Below are positions 29,016 through 38,757 of a stretch of DNA of 64,000 nucleotides, in pieces. Below the pieces are notes generated by a model. The model worked only from the letters and a program-made list of their open reading frames with translations, was not told the origin of the DNA and did not search any database. Both the position numbers and the translations under genes were made by a program. Source of the DNA: Halothiobacillus diazotrophicus (GTDB lineage: Bacteria; Pseudomonadota; Gammaproteobacteria; Halothiobacillales; Halothiobacillaceae). The stretch's first letter is position 1, and each line of letters starts with the position of its first letter. The DNA lies in contig NZ_CP016027.1 of the NCBI RefSeq assembly GCF_001663815.1, positions 1,747,001 through 1,811,000 on the forward strand. The letters are read 5' to 3'.

Positions 29016-31187
29016 CTAGAGTTGGATCGGCAGTTCGCGTTGCGGCTTTCCGGTGGCCGCCCGCAGGGCGTTGACCACGGCCGGCGCGATCGGCGGCAAT
29101 CCCGGTTCGCCGATGCCGCCGATCGTATGCCCGGAATCGACACCAGAACCGACGATCGCCACCTCGACAGTCGGCATCTCGTCGATGCGCAGTGCGGGGT
29201 AGTCGTTGAAGTTCTGCTGCTGAACCCGGCCGTCCTTGAGGGTGATCTTGCCCGAGAGCGCGGCAGTCAGGCCATAGACGATGCCCGACTGCATCTGCGC
29301 CTCGATCCCGGCCGGGTTGACCGCGACGCCACAGTCGATGGCGCAGTACACCTTGTGCACGCGGGGCTTGCCGGATTCGATCGATACTTCCGCCACCTGG
29401 GCGCAATAACTGCCGAAGGCCTTGGCCACCGCAATCCCGTGATGATGCCCCTTCGGCAAGGTTTTCTTGCCCCAACCCGCCATTTCGGCCGCCTTTTCCA
29501 ACACACCCAGGTAGCGCGGCTGGCCCTTGAGCAACTTGCGGCGGTATTCATAGGGATCATGCCCGCCGTGTGCGGCCAGCTCGTCAAGGAAACACTCGAC
29601 CACGAAGGCGTTCTGCGAATGGCCGACCGAGCGCCAGAATCCGACCGGGACGCCCGGGTCGATCAGGGCGTAAGTCACCTCGAGATTGGGGATGCCGTAG
29701 GGCAGATCGGCCGCTCCCTCGACAGCCGAGGGGTCGATGCCGTCCTTCACGCGGGATGGCGCCACGCGCTGCCAGATCGAAGGCCCGGCGATGCGATGGA
29801 CCCAGGTTTTCGGCATACCCTGCGCATCCAACTCAGCAGCCAGCTCGTTATAGGCGATCGGACGGTAGTAATCATGCTGCACGTCGTCGGGGCGGCTCCA
29901 GACCACCTTCACCGGGTGACCGTGCCGCTTGGCCAGCGTCACGGCCTCGGTCACGAAGTCCGCTTCGGAACGGCGACCGAACCCGCCCCCCAGAAACGTG
30001 GTGTGCACGGTGACTTTCGCGGCATCGACACCAGCCGCCTGGGCGGCGGCCTGTTGCGCCTTGCCCTGGGCCTGCGTCGGTGCCCACACGGTGACGCCCT
30101 GGTCGGTCACGGCGGCCGTACAGTTCATCGGTTCCATGCAGGTATGCGCCAGATACGGTGCCTGATAGACGGCACGGAACACCGACTTGCTGCCCGAAGC
30201 CGGCAGCGCCGCCGCCCCCTGCCCATGTTTGGTGGCCGTCCGCGCCTTGGCCTCGACGCCCTCGCGCAAGGCCTGGGTGATGCCTTCGCTGCTCAGGTCG
30301 GCCAGATGCCCCGGATCCCAGTCGATCTTGAGCTGCTGTCGCCCCTGCTCGGCCGTCCAGTAATCGCGCGCCAGCACGGCCACACCGTGAGGCAGGCCGA
30401 TGACCTCGATAACGCCCTTCACCGCCTTGGCCGCAGCGGCGTCAAAGGATTTGACCGTACCGCCGAACACCGGACAACGCTCGATCACGGCGGTGCGCAC
30501 ATCCTCGGGTTGCGCGTCGATACCGAACCCCGCCTGGCCGTTGACCTTGATCGGCGTATCCAGCCGCGGGGTGGGCTTGCCGATGATCCGGAAGTCCTGC
30601 TCGGATTTGAGCATGACCGAACCGGGCACCGGCACGGAGGCCGCCGCCTCCGCCAAGTCGCCATATTGCGCGACCCGCCCGCTGGCCGGATGCACCACCC
30701 GCCCGGGTTCGGTGATCAACGAATTGGCGGACACGCCCCACTGCCTGGCCGCCGCCTGCAGCAGCATCTCCCGCGCCGTCGCGCCGACTTCACGCATTTT
30801 GGTGTAGAAACCGCGCACCGTCGCACTTCCGCCGGTGATCTGACCACCCAGCAGCGGGTTGGCGTAGGTCTGACTCGCCGGCGCAAACTCGGTGACGAAT
30901 CGGCCCCATTCGGCATCCAGCTCCTCGGCGATCAGCATGGGCAGGACCGTCATGGCACCCTGTCCCATCTCCGAGGCAGACACCACGAGCGTGATCTGTC
31001 CGTCGGGCGCAATCCGCACCCAGGCATTGGGGACGAAATCCGGCTCGGTACTGGCGGACGCATCCGGCCCATTGGCATGTGCGCCCACCGCGTCCGCGGC
31101 ACGCGTTTCTGCCAGCGTGGAAAAACCCAGCAACAGACCGCCGCCCGTGGCGATCCCGACCTTGAGGAAATCGCGACGGGAAATCAT
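29016..31187 (-). CDS. Molybdopterin-binding hydroxylase large subunit (IorB type), Tat-exported
   Basis: 723 residues. It starts with a textbook Tat signal ([19 protein letters not shown]), so the mature enzyme is periplasmic. It has the IorB-like duplicated molybdopterin-binding architecture, including [19 protein letters not shown]-type and [16 protein letters not shown] cofactor motifs and the C-terminal [10 protein letters not shown] with the active-site Glu. Relatives are isoquinoline 1-oxidoreductase and membrane-bound aldehyde dehydrogenases. A GGAGG precedes the ATG, and the start overlaps the small-subunit stop by 4 bp. The substrate is unknown; an aldehyde or N-heterocycle is likely. 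Confidence 0.9.
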   Translation of the reverse strand: MISRRDFLKVGIATGGGLLLGFSTLAETRAADAVGAHANGPDASASTEPDFVPNAWVRIAPDGQITLVVSASEMGQGAMTVLPMLIAEELDAEWGRFVTEFAPASQTYANPLLGGQITGGSATVRGFYTKMREVGATAREMLLQAAARQWGVSANSLITEPGRVVHPASGRVAQYGDLAEAAASVPVPGSVMLKSEQDFRIIGKPTPRLDTPIKVNGQAGFGIDAQPEDVRTAVIERCPVFGGTVKSFDAAAAKAVKGVIEVIGLPHGVAVLARDYWTAEQGRQQLKIDWDPGHLADLSSEGITQALREGVEAKARTATKHGQGAAALPASGSKSVFRAVYQAPYLAHTCMEPMNCTAAVTDQGVTVWAPTQAQGKAQQAAAQAAGVDAAKVTVHTTFLGGGFGRRSEADFVTEAVTLAKRHGHPVKVVWSRPDDVQHDYYRPIAYNELAAELDAQGMPKTWVHRIAGPSIWQRVAPSRVKDGIDPSAVEGAADLPYGIPNLEVTYALIDPGVPVGFWRSVGHSQNAFVVECFLDELAAHGGHDPYEYRRKLLKGQPRYLGVLEKAAEMAGWGKKTLPKGHHHGIAVAKAFGSYCAQVAEVSIESGKPRVHKVYCAIDCGVAVNPAGIEAQMQSGIVYGLTAALSGKITLKDGRVQQQNFNDYPALRIDEMPTVEVAIVGSGVDSGHTIGGIGEPGLPPIAPAVVNALRAATGKPQRELPIQL

Positions 31188-31711
31188 GACTGCACCTCCG
31201 TCGCTTCCTGCGCCAATCCGCTGTCGACCGCCGCCCCAGCGTTCAGGGCCATGTTCTGATTCGGATTCCCGGCCGCCCGCAGAATGGCGGACTTGATCCG
31301 GTTGTAGGTTCCACAGCGGCAGATATTGCCCGCCATGGCCTGGTCGATCTGCGCATCTGATGGGTTGGGCATCTCGGCGAGCAGGGCGGCCGCCTGCATG
31401 ATCTGCCCCGACTGACAGTAGCCGCACTGGGGGACGTCCTCGGCGATCCAGGCCAGTTGCACCGGATGATCGGATACGGCGGAGAGCCCCTCGATGGTGG
31501 TGACCCGCTTGCCCTTCGCACTCGCGATCGGGGTCACGCAGGATCGAACGGCCTTGCCGTCGAGATGCACGGTACAGGCGCCGCAGAGGCCGGCACCACA
31601 ACCGAACTTGGTGCCGGTCAGACCCAGATAGTCACGCAAGGCCCAGAGCAAGGGCATCTGCTCGGACACGTCCAATTGCAGTTTTCGATCATTTACCGTC
31701 AACTCGATCAC
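31184..31711 (-). CDS. [2Fe-2S] small subunit of the molybdenum hydroxylase (IorA type)
   Basis: About 175 residues. The N-terminal plant-type ferredoxin cluster motif is [15 protein letters not shown] and the C-terminal second cluster uses CGYCQSGQ and CRCGTY. It passes electrons from the molybdenum centre. The GTG at 31711 ([15 protein letters not shown]) matches the family N-terminus and has GGGAG 8 nt upstream; ATG 31744 and 31765 are longer alternatives. It is the first gene of the operon. It has no signal of its own and would be carried out by the Tat signal of the large subunit. Neither an FAD subunit nor a cytochrome subunit is encoded nearby. Confidence 0.9.
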   Translation of the reverse strand: MIELTVNDRKLQLDVSEQMPLLWALRDYLGLTGTKFGCGAGLCGACTVHLDGKAVRSCVTPIASAKGKRVTTIEGLSAVSDHPVQLAWIAEDVPQCGYCQSGQIMQAAALLAEMPNPSDAQIDQAMAGNICRCGTYNRIKSAILRAAGNPNQNMALNAGAAVDSGLAQEATEVQS

Positions 31712-31952
31712 ATCGCACGCTCCCGCTGCGGCATCTGGCAGCATCTGATTCAAGGAATGGAACATGGCACGGCGGGGACAGCAGGGCGCCAACGGCCGCT
31801 TCGCCATGAGGAATTTATCCTCAAGCGTAGACGCCGGCCATCGACCTGCAAGGTGTTTTTCAGGAAATACCGCCCCTCGGTGACCGGCACAACGCCGGGG
31901 CATCACATCTTGGCTGGCCACCGCCGCACCGGGACGATACCTCGGGAACTGG

Positions 31953-32498
31953 CTAGGCGTCGCGCCCCGGCAGGTTGCGGGCGAGCACGCGGATATCTTC
32001 GTATGCGCCCCGGATGCATGCATGCCGTCGCAGCATGCCTTCCTCCGTCATGCCGCATTTTTCCATGACCCGGGCCGACGCCGGGTTGCGGGCAAAACAT
32101 TGCCCGACGAAACGGGTGATCTGCCATTCGGCCTCGGCATACGCCATCAAGGCCTGAACGGCCTCGGTGCAAAATCCCCGCCCCCAGAAATCGACGCCCA
32201 CCCAATAGCCCAACGCCGCGCGACGATGGGCGGGACGAATATCGATCAGGCTCACCGCACCCATCAACCGGCCCGTATGGCCATCCGTCATGGCGAGGGT
32301 GAGGGCCTGGCCGGCCTGGAAAGCCGGTTCATGACCCGCAATCCAATCGACGGCCGCACCATCGGGATACGGGTGGGGAATATGGCTCGTGGTTTCGGCG
32401 ACTTGCCGAAGCCCCGCCAATTGCTGCACCCGCGGCGCATCTGCGACATGAAAGGGTCTCAGGACGAGGCGCGTACTTTCCAGGATCGGCATCGGCAT
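31953..32498 (-). CDS. GNAT N-acetyltransferase, RimJ/RimL-like
   Basis: 181 residues with the family pattern: N-terminal [15 protein letters not shown], central [20 protein letters not shown] holding the acetyl-CoA loop (GRGF) and C-terminal [20 protein letters not shown]. It transfers acetyl groups to a protein N-terminus or small amine; the specificity cannot be told. It is transcribed away from the DUF3817 gene on the same strand, without clear operon partners. Confidence 0.88.
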   Translation of the reverse strand: MPMPILESTRLVLRPFHVADAPRVQQLAGLRQVAETTSHIPHPYPDGAAVDWIAGHEPAFQAGQALTLAMTDGHTGRLMGAVSLIDIRPAHRRAALGYWVGVDFWGRGFCTEAVQALMAYAEAEWQITRFVGQCFARNPASARVMEKCGMTEEGMLRRHACIRGAYEDIRVLARNLPGRDA

Positions 32499-32671
32499 GG
32501 GCTATCTCTTTGGCGGTCGTCGCAAGCTCGGGCGGAATCTTGGAGAAGAGCCGCCCACTTGACTGTTCAAGCGGTCAGGGGCAACGGAGTTCGGTCGATC
32601 GTGACACACGACCATGACGAAAGTCTGAACGAAACCATGGCGCACGGTAATCTTTACGCCGTGCGCCCGAA

Positions 32672-33028
32672 TCAATGCCTGGCGACTTCCCGATCGATCA
32701 TCCGATGCGACCACAAACCGCCAAACGGAATCAGTGCAGCCAGAAAGACCAACCCGCCCCTGGCCGGAGTCATCTGCCCCGCCACGATCGTCGACAGAAG
32801 GGTGCCCAGCATCCAGAGAAACAGCAAGCCATGAATGGGGCCAACGATCTCGACGGCCAAAGGCAATCCGGCCAGGTGCTTGAGCGGTACGGCGATCAGG
32901 ATCAGAGCGATCAGTGAGCTGCCTTCGACAAGCGCCATCCTGCTCAAATGTCGTAACAACCGTGGCGATCGGCGCCCCTGCACTCGACCTGAGGCCACGA
33001 CAGGCAAAGGATTTTGTTCAAGGGACAT
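32672..33028 (-). CDS. DUF3817 family small membrane protein
   Basis: 118 residues. A basic N-terminus is followed by three hydrophobic helices. The first carries the DUF3817 hallmark MALVEGSSLIALILIAVPLK and a central HGLLFLWMLGT segment follows. Members such as YdzA are of unknown function and often lie near small permeases. It is separated from glnA by a strong terminator. Confidence 0.8.
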   Translation of the reverse strand: MSLEQNPLPVVASGRVQGRRSPRLLRHLSRMALVEGSSLIALILIAVPLKHLAGLPLAVEIVGPIHGLLFLWMLGTLLSTIVAGQMTPARGGLVFLAALIPFGGLWSHRMIDREVARH

Positions 33029-33101
33029 GTTGATGCTCCAGAATCAGAATGCAATTTCCGGCAGAAATCCATGGAATCAATCGGGCGGTCACGCACAAGA
33101 C

Positions 33102-33127
33102 AAAACCCCCGGCAAGCCGGGGGTTTC
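33102..33127 (-). terminator. Terminator downstream of glnA
   Basis: AAACCCCCGGC (33103-33113), AA, GCCGGGGGTTT (33116-33126) give an 11-bp stem. Read on the minus strand it ends in TTTTG, 25 nt after the glnA stop; on the plus strand only TTT follows. Confidence 0.88.
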
Positions 33128-33151
33128 TGATGTCATATCCTGCGGTGGCGA

Positions 33152-34561
33152 TTAGATGCTGTAGTACAGCTCGTATTCGACCGGGTGCGGCAGCTGGCGC
33201 AGACGCTGGACTTCACCACGCTTCAGCTCCAGGTAGGCATCGATCAGGTCGTCGCTGAACACGTCGCCGCGCTTGAGGAACTCGCGGTCGGCGTCCAGAG
33301 CGTCCAGAGCCTGATCCAGGGAGAACGCCACTTCCGGAATGTTCTTCTCTTCTTCCGGCGGCAGATCGTAGAGGTTCTTGCTGGCCGCTTCGCCCGGATG
33401 GATCTTGTTCTGGATACCGTCGATACCGGCCATCAGCATGGCGGAGAACGCCAGGTACGGGTTGGCCGTGGAATCCGGGAAACGCAGCTCGATGCGGCGC
33501 GCCTTCGGGTTGGACACGAAGGGAATACGGATCGAGGCGGAACGGTTACGGGCGGAGTAGGCCAGCTTGACCGGCGCTTCGAAATGCGGGACCAGACGCT
33601 TGTAGCTGTTGGTGGACGCGTTGCAGAACGCGTTCAGGGCACGGGCGTGCTTGATGATGCCGCCGATGTAGTAGATCGCCATTTCGGACAGACCGGCGTA
33701 GCCGTCGCCGGAGAACAGGTTCTTGCCATCCTTGCCCATGGACTGGTGCACGTGCATGCCAGAACCGTTGTCGCCGTACATCGGCTTCGGCATGAAGGTC
33801 GCGGTCTTGCCGTAGCTGTGCGCCACGTTGTGAATCACGTACTTCAGGGTCTGGACTTCGTCCGCCTTCTTCACCAGGGTGTTGAACGCCACGCCGATTT
33901 CGCACTGACCGGCTGTCGCGACTTCGTGGTGGTGGACTTCAACGGTCATGCCCATGTCTTCGAGGACGAGGCACATGGTCTGACGCAGGTCGTGCAGCGA
34001 GTCGACGGGAGGAACCGGGAAGTAGCCGCCCTTGACGGTCGGACGGTGACCCATGTTGCCTTCCTCGTACTCGGCGCCGGCATTCCAGGCCGCTTCCTTG
34101 GAGTCGATCTTGACGAACGAGCCGGACATGTCCGTGCCCCAACGGATGTCGTCGAAGACGAAGAATTCATTTTCCGGACCGAAGTAGGCGACGTCGGCCA
34201 GACCGGAAGCCTGGATGTAGGCTTCGGCGCGCTTGGCGACGGAACGCGGGTCACGGGTGTAGCCCTGCATGGTGTCCGGCTCGATGACGTCACAGACCAG
34301 GATCATGGTGGGTTCTTCGGAGAAGGGGTCCATCAGTGCCGTGCTGGCATCGGGCATCAGGATCATGTCGGAGGCGTTGATCCCTTTCCAGCCGGAAATG
34401 GAAGAACCGTCGAACATGATGCCGGCCTCGAAACTGTCTTCGTCCACGCGGCTGGCGGGGTAGGTGACGTGCTGCTGCTTGCCACGAGTATCGGTGAAAC
34501 GGAAGTCAACGAACTTGACTCCATTCTCTTCCATCATTTTCATCGCATGACTAACGGACAT
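33152..34561 (-). CDS. glnA: Glutamine synthetase type I
   Basis: 469 residues, the standard GSI-beta length. It assimilates ammonia into glutamine as a dodecamer. Visible motifs are [13 protein letters not shown], the metal/ATP region [21 protein letters not shown] and the adenylylation Tyr in [10 protein letters not shown], so GlnE control is expected. The ATG at 34561 ([14 protein letters not shown]) has GGAGGA 5 nt upstream. The leader is about 100 nt from a sigma-54 promoter at 34673-34688, with an NtrC-like site further upstream. ntrBC is not in the window. Confidence 0.97.
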   Translation of the reverse strand: MSVSHAMKMMEENGVKFVDFRFTDTRGKQQHVTYPASRVDEDSFEAGIMFDGSSISGWKGINASDMILMPDASTALMDPFSEEPTMILVCDVIEPDTMQGYTRDPRSVAKRAEAYIQASGLADVAYFGPENEFFVFDDIRWGTDMSGSFVKIDSKEAAWNAGAEYEEGNMGHRPTVKGGYFPVPPVDSLHDLRQTMCLVLEDMGMTVEVHHHEVATAGQCEIGVAFNTLVKKADEVQTLKYVIHNVAHSYGKTATFMPKPMYGDNGSGMHVHQSMGKDGKNLFSGDGYAGLSEMAIYYIGGIIKHARALNAFCNASTNSYKRLVPHFEAPVKLAYSARNRSASIRIPFVSNPKARRIELRFPDSTANPYLAFSAMLMAGIDGIQNKIHPGEAASKNLYDLPPEEEKNIPEVAFSLDQALDALDADREFLKRGDVFSDDLIDAYLELKRGEVQRLRQLPHPVEYELYYSI

Positions 34562-34672
34562 GAATTCCTCCAGGGACTTTTTTATCAAAACGGGGCAGTC
34601 ACAGATGACGGCGGACGCAGTACAGACTGCCTGCCGCGCATCATCGAACCAAATCGCACAATACGCAATAAA

Positions 34673-34688
34673 AGCACGAATCGTGCCG
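34673..34688 (-). promoter_or_regulatory. Sigma-54 (RpoN) promoter of glnA
   Basis: On the minus strand the sequence CGGCACGATTCGTGCT has GG and GC exactly 10 nt apart, the invariant spacing of -24/-12 promoters (consensus TGGCACG-N4-TTGCW). Transcription would start about 100 nt before the glnA ATG. Confidence 0.8.
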
Positions 34689-34699
34689 AAAAAAACACC

Positions 34700-34746
34700 C
34701 AACAGGGCGCGGCATCAAGCCGCGCGGCCAAAACCGCCCTGTTTTT
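34700..34746. terminator. Long hairpin, probable terminator
   Basis: ACAGGGCG (34702-34709) pairs with CGCCCTGT (34735-34742), with an inner CGCGGC/GCCGCG hairpin. Read on the minus strand it is followed after a few bases by a seven-T run (34688-34694), so it can end transcription from the upstream EnvZ/OmpR-like genes just before the glnA promoter. Confidence 0.6.
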
Positions 34747-34832
34747 AGGCGGTTACCCTGACAACCGAATGACGGAGAATTTCCGCATTTTGGTTCATCG
34801 AATGATGGGGTCATCCAAAATGCCCCTCAAAA

Positions 34833-34849
34833 TGCACCGATTTGGCGCA
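34833..34849. promoter_or_regulatory. NtrC-like enhancer site
   Basis: TGCACC-N5-GGCGCA differs by one base from the NtrC dyad TGCACC-N5-GGTGCA and lies about 150 bp upstream of the -24 element of the glnA promoter, the usual enhancer distance. A second dyad ATTTTGG/CCAAAAT (34787-34821) lies between. Confidence 0.65.
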
Positions 34850-34927
34850 CAAGGCCGTCTTCGCGCCCCAAAAAAGCGCCGCGCACCGACCCGTCAAGGC
34901 TGCGGCACCGAGCCAGGTCGGCCTGGT

Positions 34928-36328
34928 TCAACCAGATGACAGCACCGTCCGCGTCACCACATCCAGCGGCAGGATCAGGCAGGCAACCAGACCCTTGGGA
35001 CGGCGCAGCGGTGCCGGTTCGGGATGCTTCCCGACCGGATAGAGAACCAGGCGCCAGTGCTGCGATTCGGCCAGCGCACTCGCCAGGCTCAACCCCAAAC
35101 CATAGCCGGAGTCGCCACCGCGGGCCGCGTCCTTGCGCGCGAACGGCGCCATCAGCTGCTCGATTTCCGCTTCGGTCAATCCCTCGCCCTGGTCCTCGAC
35201 GCACAAAACGAGTGCGTCCGTCTGAACCACCAGACGCAGTACCACGGGTGGCGCCCCATAGCGATGCGCGTTATCGATCAGATTGTCGAGAATTCGCTGC
35301 AAGGCCATCGGCGCGATATCGGCCTGGGGCGCCTGTCTCGGCAGCATCAGCTGAAGCAGGATACCCCGCTGTCGGGCGCTGTCGGCCAGATTTTCCAACC
35401 AGGGCTTCAGGTCGACGCGCTCCGTGGACGCCTGGTTGACACCCCGGGCGATCAGCAGGACCTCGGCGATCAGGCGATTCATCCGACCGATGTCGTCCTG
35501 CATCTGATCGTGCAGCTCTGGTTCGAGGCTATCCTGGGCCAGCGCCAGACTGAGGCTCAGGCGCGTCAGCGGCGTGCGCAGGTCATGAGAAATCCCTGCC
35601 AGGAGGATGGTCCGACTCTCCAGCAGCTGCTTGACCTCGGCGGTACGCCGGTTCACTGCATCGATCAGCACCCGCGTTTCCTTCGGCCCCGTAAGGGGCA
35701 ACGGCGCATCGGGCAATCCCCGACTGACCTGTTCGGCCAACTGACTGACGGGACGCGTGAGACGACGCGTCAGCCACAACCCCACGATCAGGGTGATCAG
35801 GATGCCGGAAACGAGAATGATGGCGAGCGTGAACGGAATCTTGTAGCCCACGCGCTCGCGGGAAAACTCGAACTTGAGCACGTCGTCGGCGATGGGCAAT
35901 TCCAGCCAGTAGCCCGCACCGCGGGGCAATTCGCCGATATAGATGCACTCCCCGGTTTGCGGGTCGATCGTGCCGGCTGGGCACTGATGGAATCGTTGCA
36001 CCACGGCGTCGTGCAGGAAGCGCACATAGGGCAGATGGGCGCTGTGCAGGCGATTCAACTTGGGGATTTCCTCGATGGAGATGCCGTGCTGGGACTTGAG
36101 TTCGGCCGCCAGTAGCGGCTGGACGTTATGCGGCAGTTCGACCCAGGTCTGGGCGGACAGGATGATCAGGGCGGCCAGATCGTCTGCCGACCGTTTCGCC
36201 ATCGGCACCATGACGAACCAGGTGACCGCCGCCAGCGCGAACACCAGAATCACGCTGATGGAACCGATCAGCGCGAGTGCTGTGCTGGAAAACATGCTCC
36301 AGCCCTGCCCGTCGGGTCGCCGGCGCAT
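34928..36328 (-). CDS. EnvZ-like sensor histidine kinase
   Basis: 466 residues. There are two TM helices (about 15-40 and 168-192) with a periplasmic sensor of about 125 residues between them, then HAMP, HisKA (AGISHDLRTPLTRLSLSLAL), N-box (LQRILDNLIDNAHRYG), CVEDQGEGL and G2 (GGDSGYGLGLSLA). Its ATG shares one base with the stop of the response-regulator gene. The sensor contains a CPAGTIDPQTGEC loop, a possible disulfide or metal pair. It is encoded divergently from the HME-RND efflux operon, so control of metal efflux is plausible, although EnvZ-like kinases more often sense osmolarity. Confidence 0.88.
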   Translation of the reverse strand: MRRRPDGQGWSMFSSTALALIGSISVILVFALAAVTWFVMVPMAKRSADDLAALIILSAQTWVELPHNVQPLLAAELKSQHGISIEEIPKLNRLHSAHLPYVRFLHDAVVQRFHQCPAGTIDPQTGECIYIGELPRGAGYWLELPIADDVLKFEFSRERVGYKIPFTLAIILVSGILITLIVGLWLTRRLTRPVSQLAEQVSRGLPDAPLPLTGPKETRVLIDAVNRRTAEVKQLLESRTILLAGISHDLRTPLTRLSLSLALAQDSLEPELHDQMQDDIGRMNRLIAEVLLIARGVNQASTERVDLKPWLENLADSARQRGILLQLMLPRQAPQADIAPMALQRILDNLIDNAHRYGAPPVVLRLVVQTDALVLCVEDQGEGLTEAEIEQLMAPFARKDAARGGDSGYGLGLSLASALAESQHWRLVLYPVGKHPEPAPLRRPKGLVACLILPLDVVTRTVLSSG

Positions 36329-37128
36329 CAGCCTTCCTCCATCTGATCGGACACGCGCGGCATACGCCCGGCGGGCACGAACAGGTACCCTTCGCCCCAG
36401 ATGGTGACCAGGTAGCGGGGGTCGGTCGGGTTTTCCTCGATCTTCCGCCGCAGACGCGTCACGCGCACATCGATGCTGCGGTCGAACGCGGAGCGCTCAT
36501 AGCCCTTGAGATGATCCATGATCTGATCGCGGCTGATCACCCGATTCGGTCGCTCCAGGAAAAATGCCAGCAATTGCCATTCCCCCCGGGTCAGATCCAG
36601 CAACTTGTCGTGCAGAAAGGCCTGATGCATGGGCGCATCGATCGAGAAATCGCCCACGTACTGCCGGTTGTCCGCCCGGGGGGGCGACTTGGCGGATGGA
36701 TCGATCGCCGGTCCGCCCCGACGGAGTACCGCTCGGATTCGGGCGATCAGTTCGCGCGGATTGAACGGTTTGGGCAGATAGTCGTCTGCGCCGATCTCCA
36801 AACCGACGATCCGATCCACGTCCTCGCCGCGCGCGGAAAGGATGATCAGGGGCGGCCGATTCATCGGGTCGAGACGGCGGGCGATCGACAGGCCATCCTC
36901 CCCCGGGAGCATGATGTCCAGCACAATCAGGTCGATGGACTGACCGGAAGCCATCACGGCATCGAACGCGCGGCTGTCGCCGGCGATCACCACCGCGAAG
37001 CCCTGCTCGCGCAGATAGCGGCTGAGCAGCGTCTGAATCCCGGGATCGTCGTCCACGACCAGGATTACCGGGCTATCGATCTGGGTTGTGGGTTCTGAGG
37101 CCTCGGCCATCGTCATGGGTGTCGCCAT
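36328..37128 (-). CDS. OmpR-family response regulator
   Basis: About 266 residues. The receiver has ILVVDDDPGIQ, phospho-Asp in LIVLDIMLPGEDG and Lys in LPKPFNPRELIARI. The winged-helix output domain includes LTRGEWQLLAFFLERPNRVISRDQ-type sequence and RRKIEENPTDPRYLVTIWGEGY. Several in-frame starts exist and none has a clear Shine-Dalgarno; 37128 (MATPMTMAEASE) was taken. It pairs with the kinase gene downstream (1-nt overlap) and diverges from the efflux operon across 219 bp. Confidence 0.88.
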   Translation of the reverse strand: MATPMTMAEASEPTTQIDSPVILVVDDDPGIQTLLSRYLREQGFAVVIAGDSRAFDAVMASGQSIDLIVLDIMLPGEDGLSIARRLDPMNRPPLIILSARGEDVDRIVGLEIGADDYLPKPFNPRELIARIRAVLRRGGPAIDPSAKSPPRADNRQYVGDFSIDAPMHQAFLHDKLLDLTRGEWQLLAFFLERPNRVISRDQIMDHLKGYERSAFDRSIDVRVTRLRRKIEENPTDPRYLVTIWGEGYLFVPAGRMPRVSDQMEEG

Positions 37129-37347
37129 CAATGGGGAACGTTCAGGCAGTGTCACCAAGCCGAAGTCGGGCGTCAATCACCAGGACACGCCTGTAACACA
37201 ATGAAACATGCTTGCAATAACCCGGCACGACCCAGCGGCTATTCTCGATGTCAGAATGGCCGAGCGCAGACGCATCCAGGCTCAAAACCGCCACCACGAC
37301 GGTGGCCTTGATCCGCCCGACATAAAGACGAACCGCAGGAACCGCCG
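37129..37347. promoter_or_regulatory. Divergent regulatory region of efflux and two-component genes
   Basis: 219 bp between ompR-like and efflux genes. It contains a hairpin GCCACC-acgac-GGTGGC (37290-37306) in the likely leader of the efflux mRNA, about 40 nt before the ATG. No convincing -35/-10 pair or tandem OmpR repeats could be fixed by eye. Confidence 0.4.
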
Positions 37348-38757
37348 ATGACGAGAATCATGCCCTCCCCCACCGCCTTGCCCCGCCTGCGCGCCTACAA
37401 ACCCATACTTGCCGCGATCCTGCTCGGGCTCCTGGGCGCCGCAGCAGTGCCCGTTCAGGCAGAAAATCTGGCACCGCTGAATGCCCAGACTGCCATGCCG
37501 CCCGCAACGGCATCCGACTGGCAGGGGATTCTCGCACGGGCAGAGCGACGTCTGGACATGAACCTCGTCACGGAGGCGGATCTGGCCCGTGTCCGAGCGG
37601 AACGGTCACGGGCCAACGGCTGGCTGGCCGGCGCGCCGGTGATCGATGGTCTCTATCGCGACGACCGTCCGATGACGAACCGCGGTGAAGGGGAAATGCA
37701 GCTGGACATGCGACTGCCCCTTCGTCGCTTCGACCAGACCGGTGCCTGGCAGCGTCTGAGCGAACAGGCCGCACTGAACGCGAAAAGTCGCGAAGCGGCC
37801 ACCCGCCTGGAACTGCTCGGCACGCTGCGTCAACTGGCCTGGGATTGGCGTCGCGCCGAAACCACGCTCAAGACCGCCGAGCAGCAGGCGACCATCATGC
37901 GACGCAACCTCGACGTGGTGACGCATCAGGTCAAACTCGGCGAGGCGGCGGAGGTCGATAAGCTGACGGTGGAAAGCAGCCTGCTTTCCGCCGAGGACGC
38001 CGTGCACCAGGCGCGCATCCAGTTCCAAAACGCCCAGAGCCGGTGGCAGTCGATCAGCGGTAGCCCGACTCTGCCGACGGATCTCGGCGCCCCCGAAAAA
38101 ACCCCGATACCCACGACCCCCGTCACGGCGGAAAGCCTGTTCCAGACGCACCCGATTCTGCGCCGCATGGCCAGCGAAATCGGCCTGGACACGGCAAAAA
38201 TCGACGCGGAACGCGCAGCCGGTGCCGGCGCACCGGAACTCGGCTTCGGCATCAAGCGCGATCGCGGCGATCGCGGCACGCCCTGGGACAACAGCCTGCT
38301 GGTAACCCTGAGCCTGCCCATCGGCGGTCAGGCCTATCGCAATCCGGCCCTGGCGGAAATGGCGCAGCAAAAGGCGCAGGCGCAGGTCGCGCTGATGCGT
38401 ACGGCACATCAGATTCAGGGTGACGTCACCGCCTATCAGCAGCGCGTGGCCGAATGGCCGACCCGCATCGCCCAGCTGGATCGACGGGCGGCACTCACCG
38501 AAAAGACGCTGAAACTCAAGGAAAAGGCATTGCGACTGGGCGAACTCGACTGGAGCCGCCTGATGTACTTCGAACAGGAAGCCGCCAGCGCACGCCTGCA
38601 GGCAAACCTGGCCCACATCGACTACCGCGCCGACCAGAGCAGTCTCAAGCAATCCCTCGGCCTGATGCCCGGCACGAGCCAGACCACCGAAAAGCCCGGC
38701 GACAAGAACACCCCACAGAAATCAACAAGCTCCGAAACGAAAGGAATGACGCCATGA
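37348..38757 (+). CDS. TolC-like outer-membrane factor of an HME-RND efflux system
   Basis: 469 residues. A signal peptide (AAILLGLLGAAAVPVQA) is followed by two repeats rich in long amphipathic helices (for example LTVESSLLSAEDAVHQARIQ), as in CusC/CzcC outer-membrane channels. The first gene of a plus-strand operon OMF-adaptor-RND-DUF3240, it overlaps the adaptor gene by 4 bp. The C-terminal tail is Lys/Thr/Ser-rich and probably disordered. AGGAACC precedes the ATG. Confidence 0.85.
   Translation: MTRIMPSPTALPRLRAYKPILAAILLGLLGAAAVPVQAENLAPLNAQTAMPPATASDWQGILARAERRLDMNLVTEADLARVRAERSRANGWLAGAPVIDGLYRDDRPMTNRGEGEMQLDMRLPLRRFDQTGAWQRLSEQAALNAKSREAATRLELLGTLRQLAWDWRRAETTLKTAEQQATIMRRNLDVVTHQVKLGEAAEVDKLTVESSLLSAEDAVHQARIQFQNAQSRWQSISGSPTLPTDLGAPEKTPIPTTPVTAESLFQTHPILRRMASEIGLDTAKIDAERAAGAGAPELGFGIKRDRGDRGTPWDNSLLVTLSLPIGGQAYRNPALAEMAQQKAQAQVALMRTAHQIQGDVTAYQQRVAEWPTRIAQLDRRAALTEKTLKLKEKALRLGELDWSRLMYFEQEAASARLQANLAHIDYRADQSSLKQSLGLMPGTSQTTEKPGDKNTPQKSTSSETKGMTP

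Noticed and set aside
32502-32714. 70-codon minus-strand frame upstream of the acetyltransferase gene
   Set aside because: Overlaps the start of neither gene sensibly, Arg/Ser-rich and without a domain.
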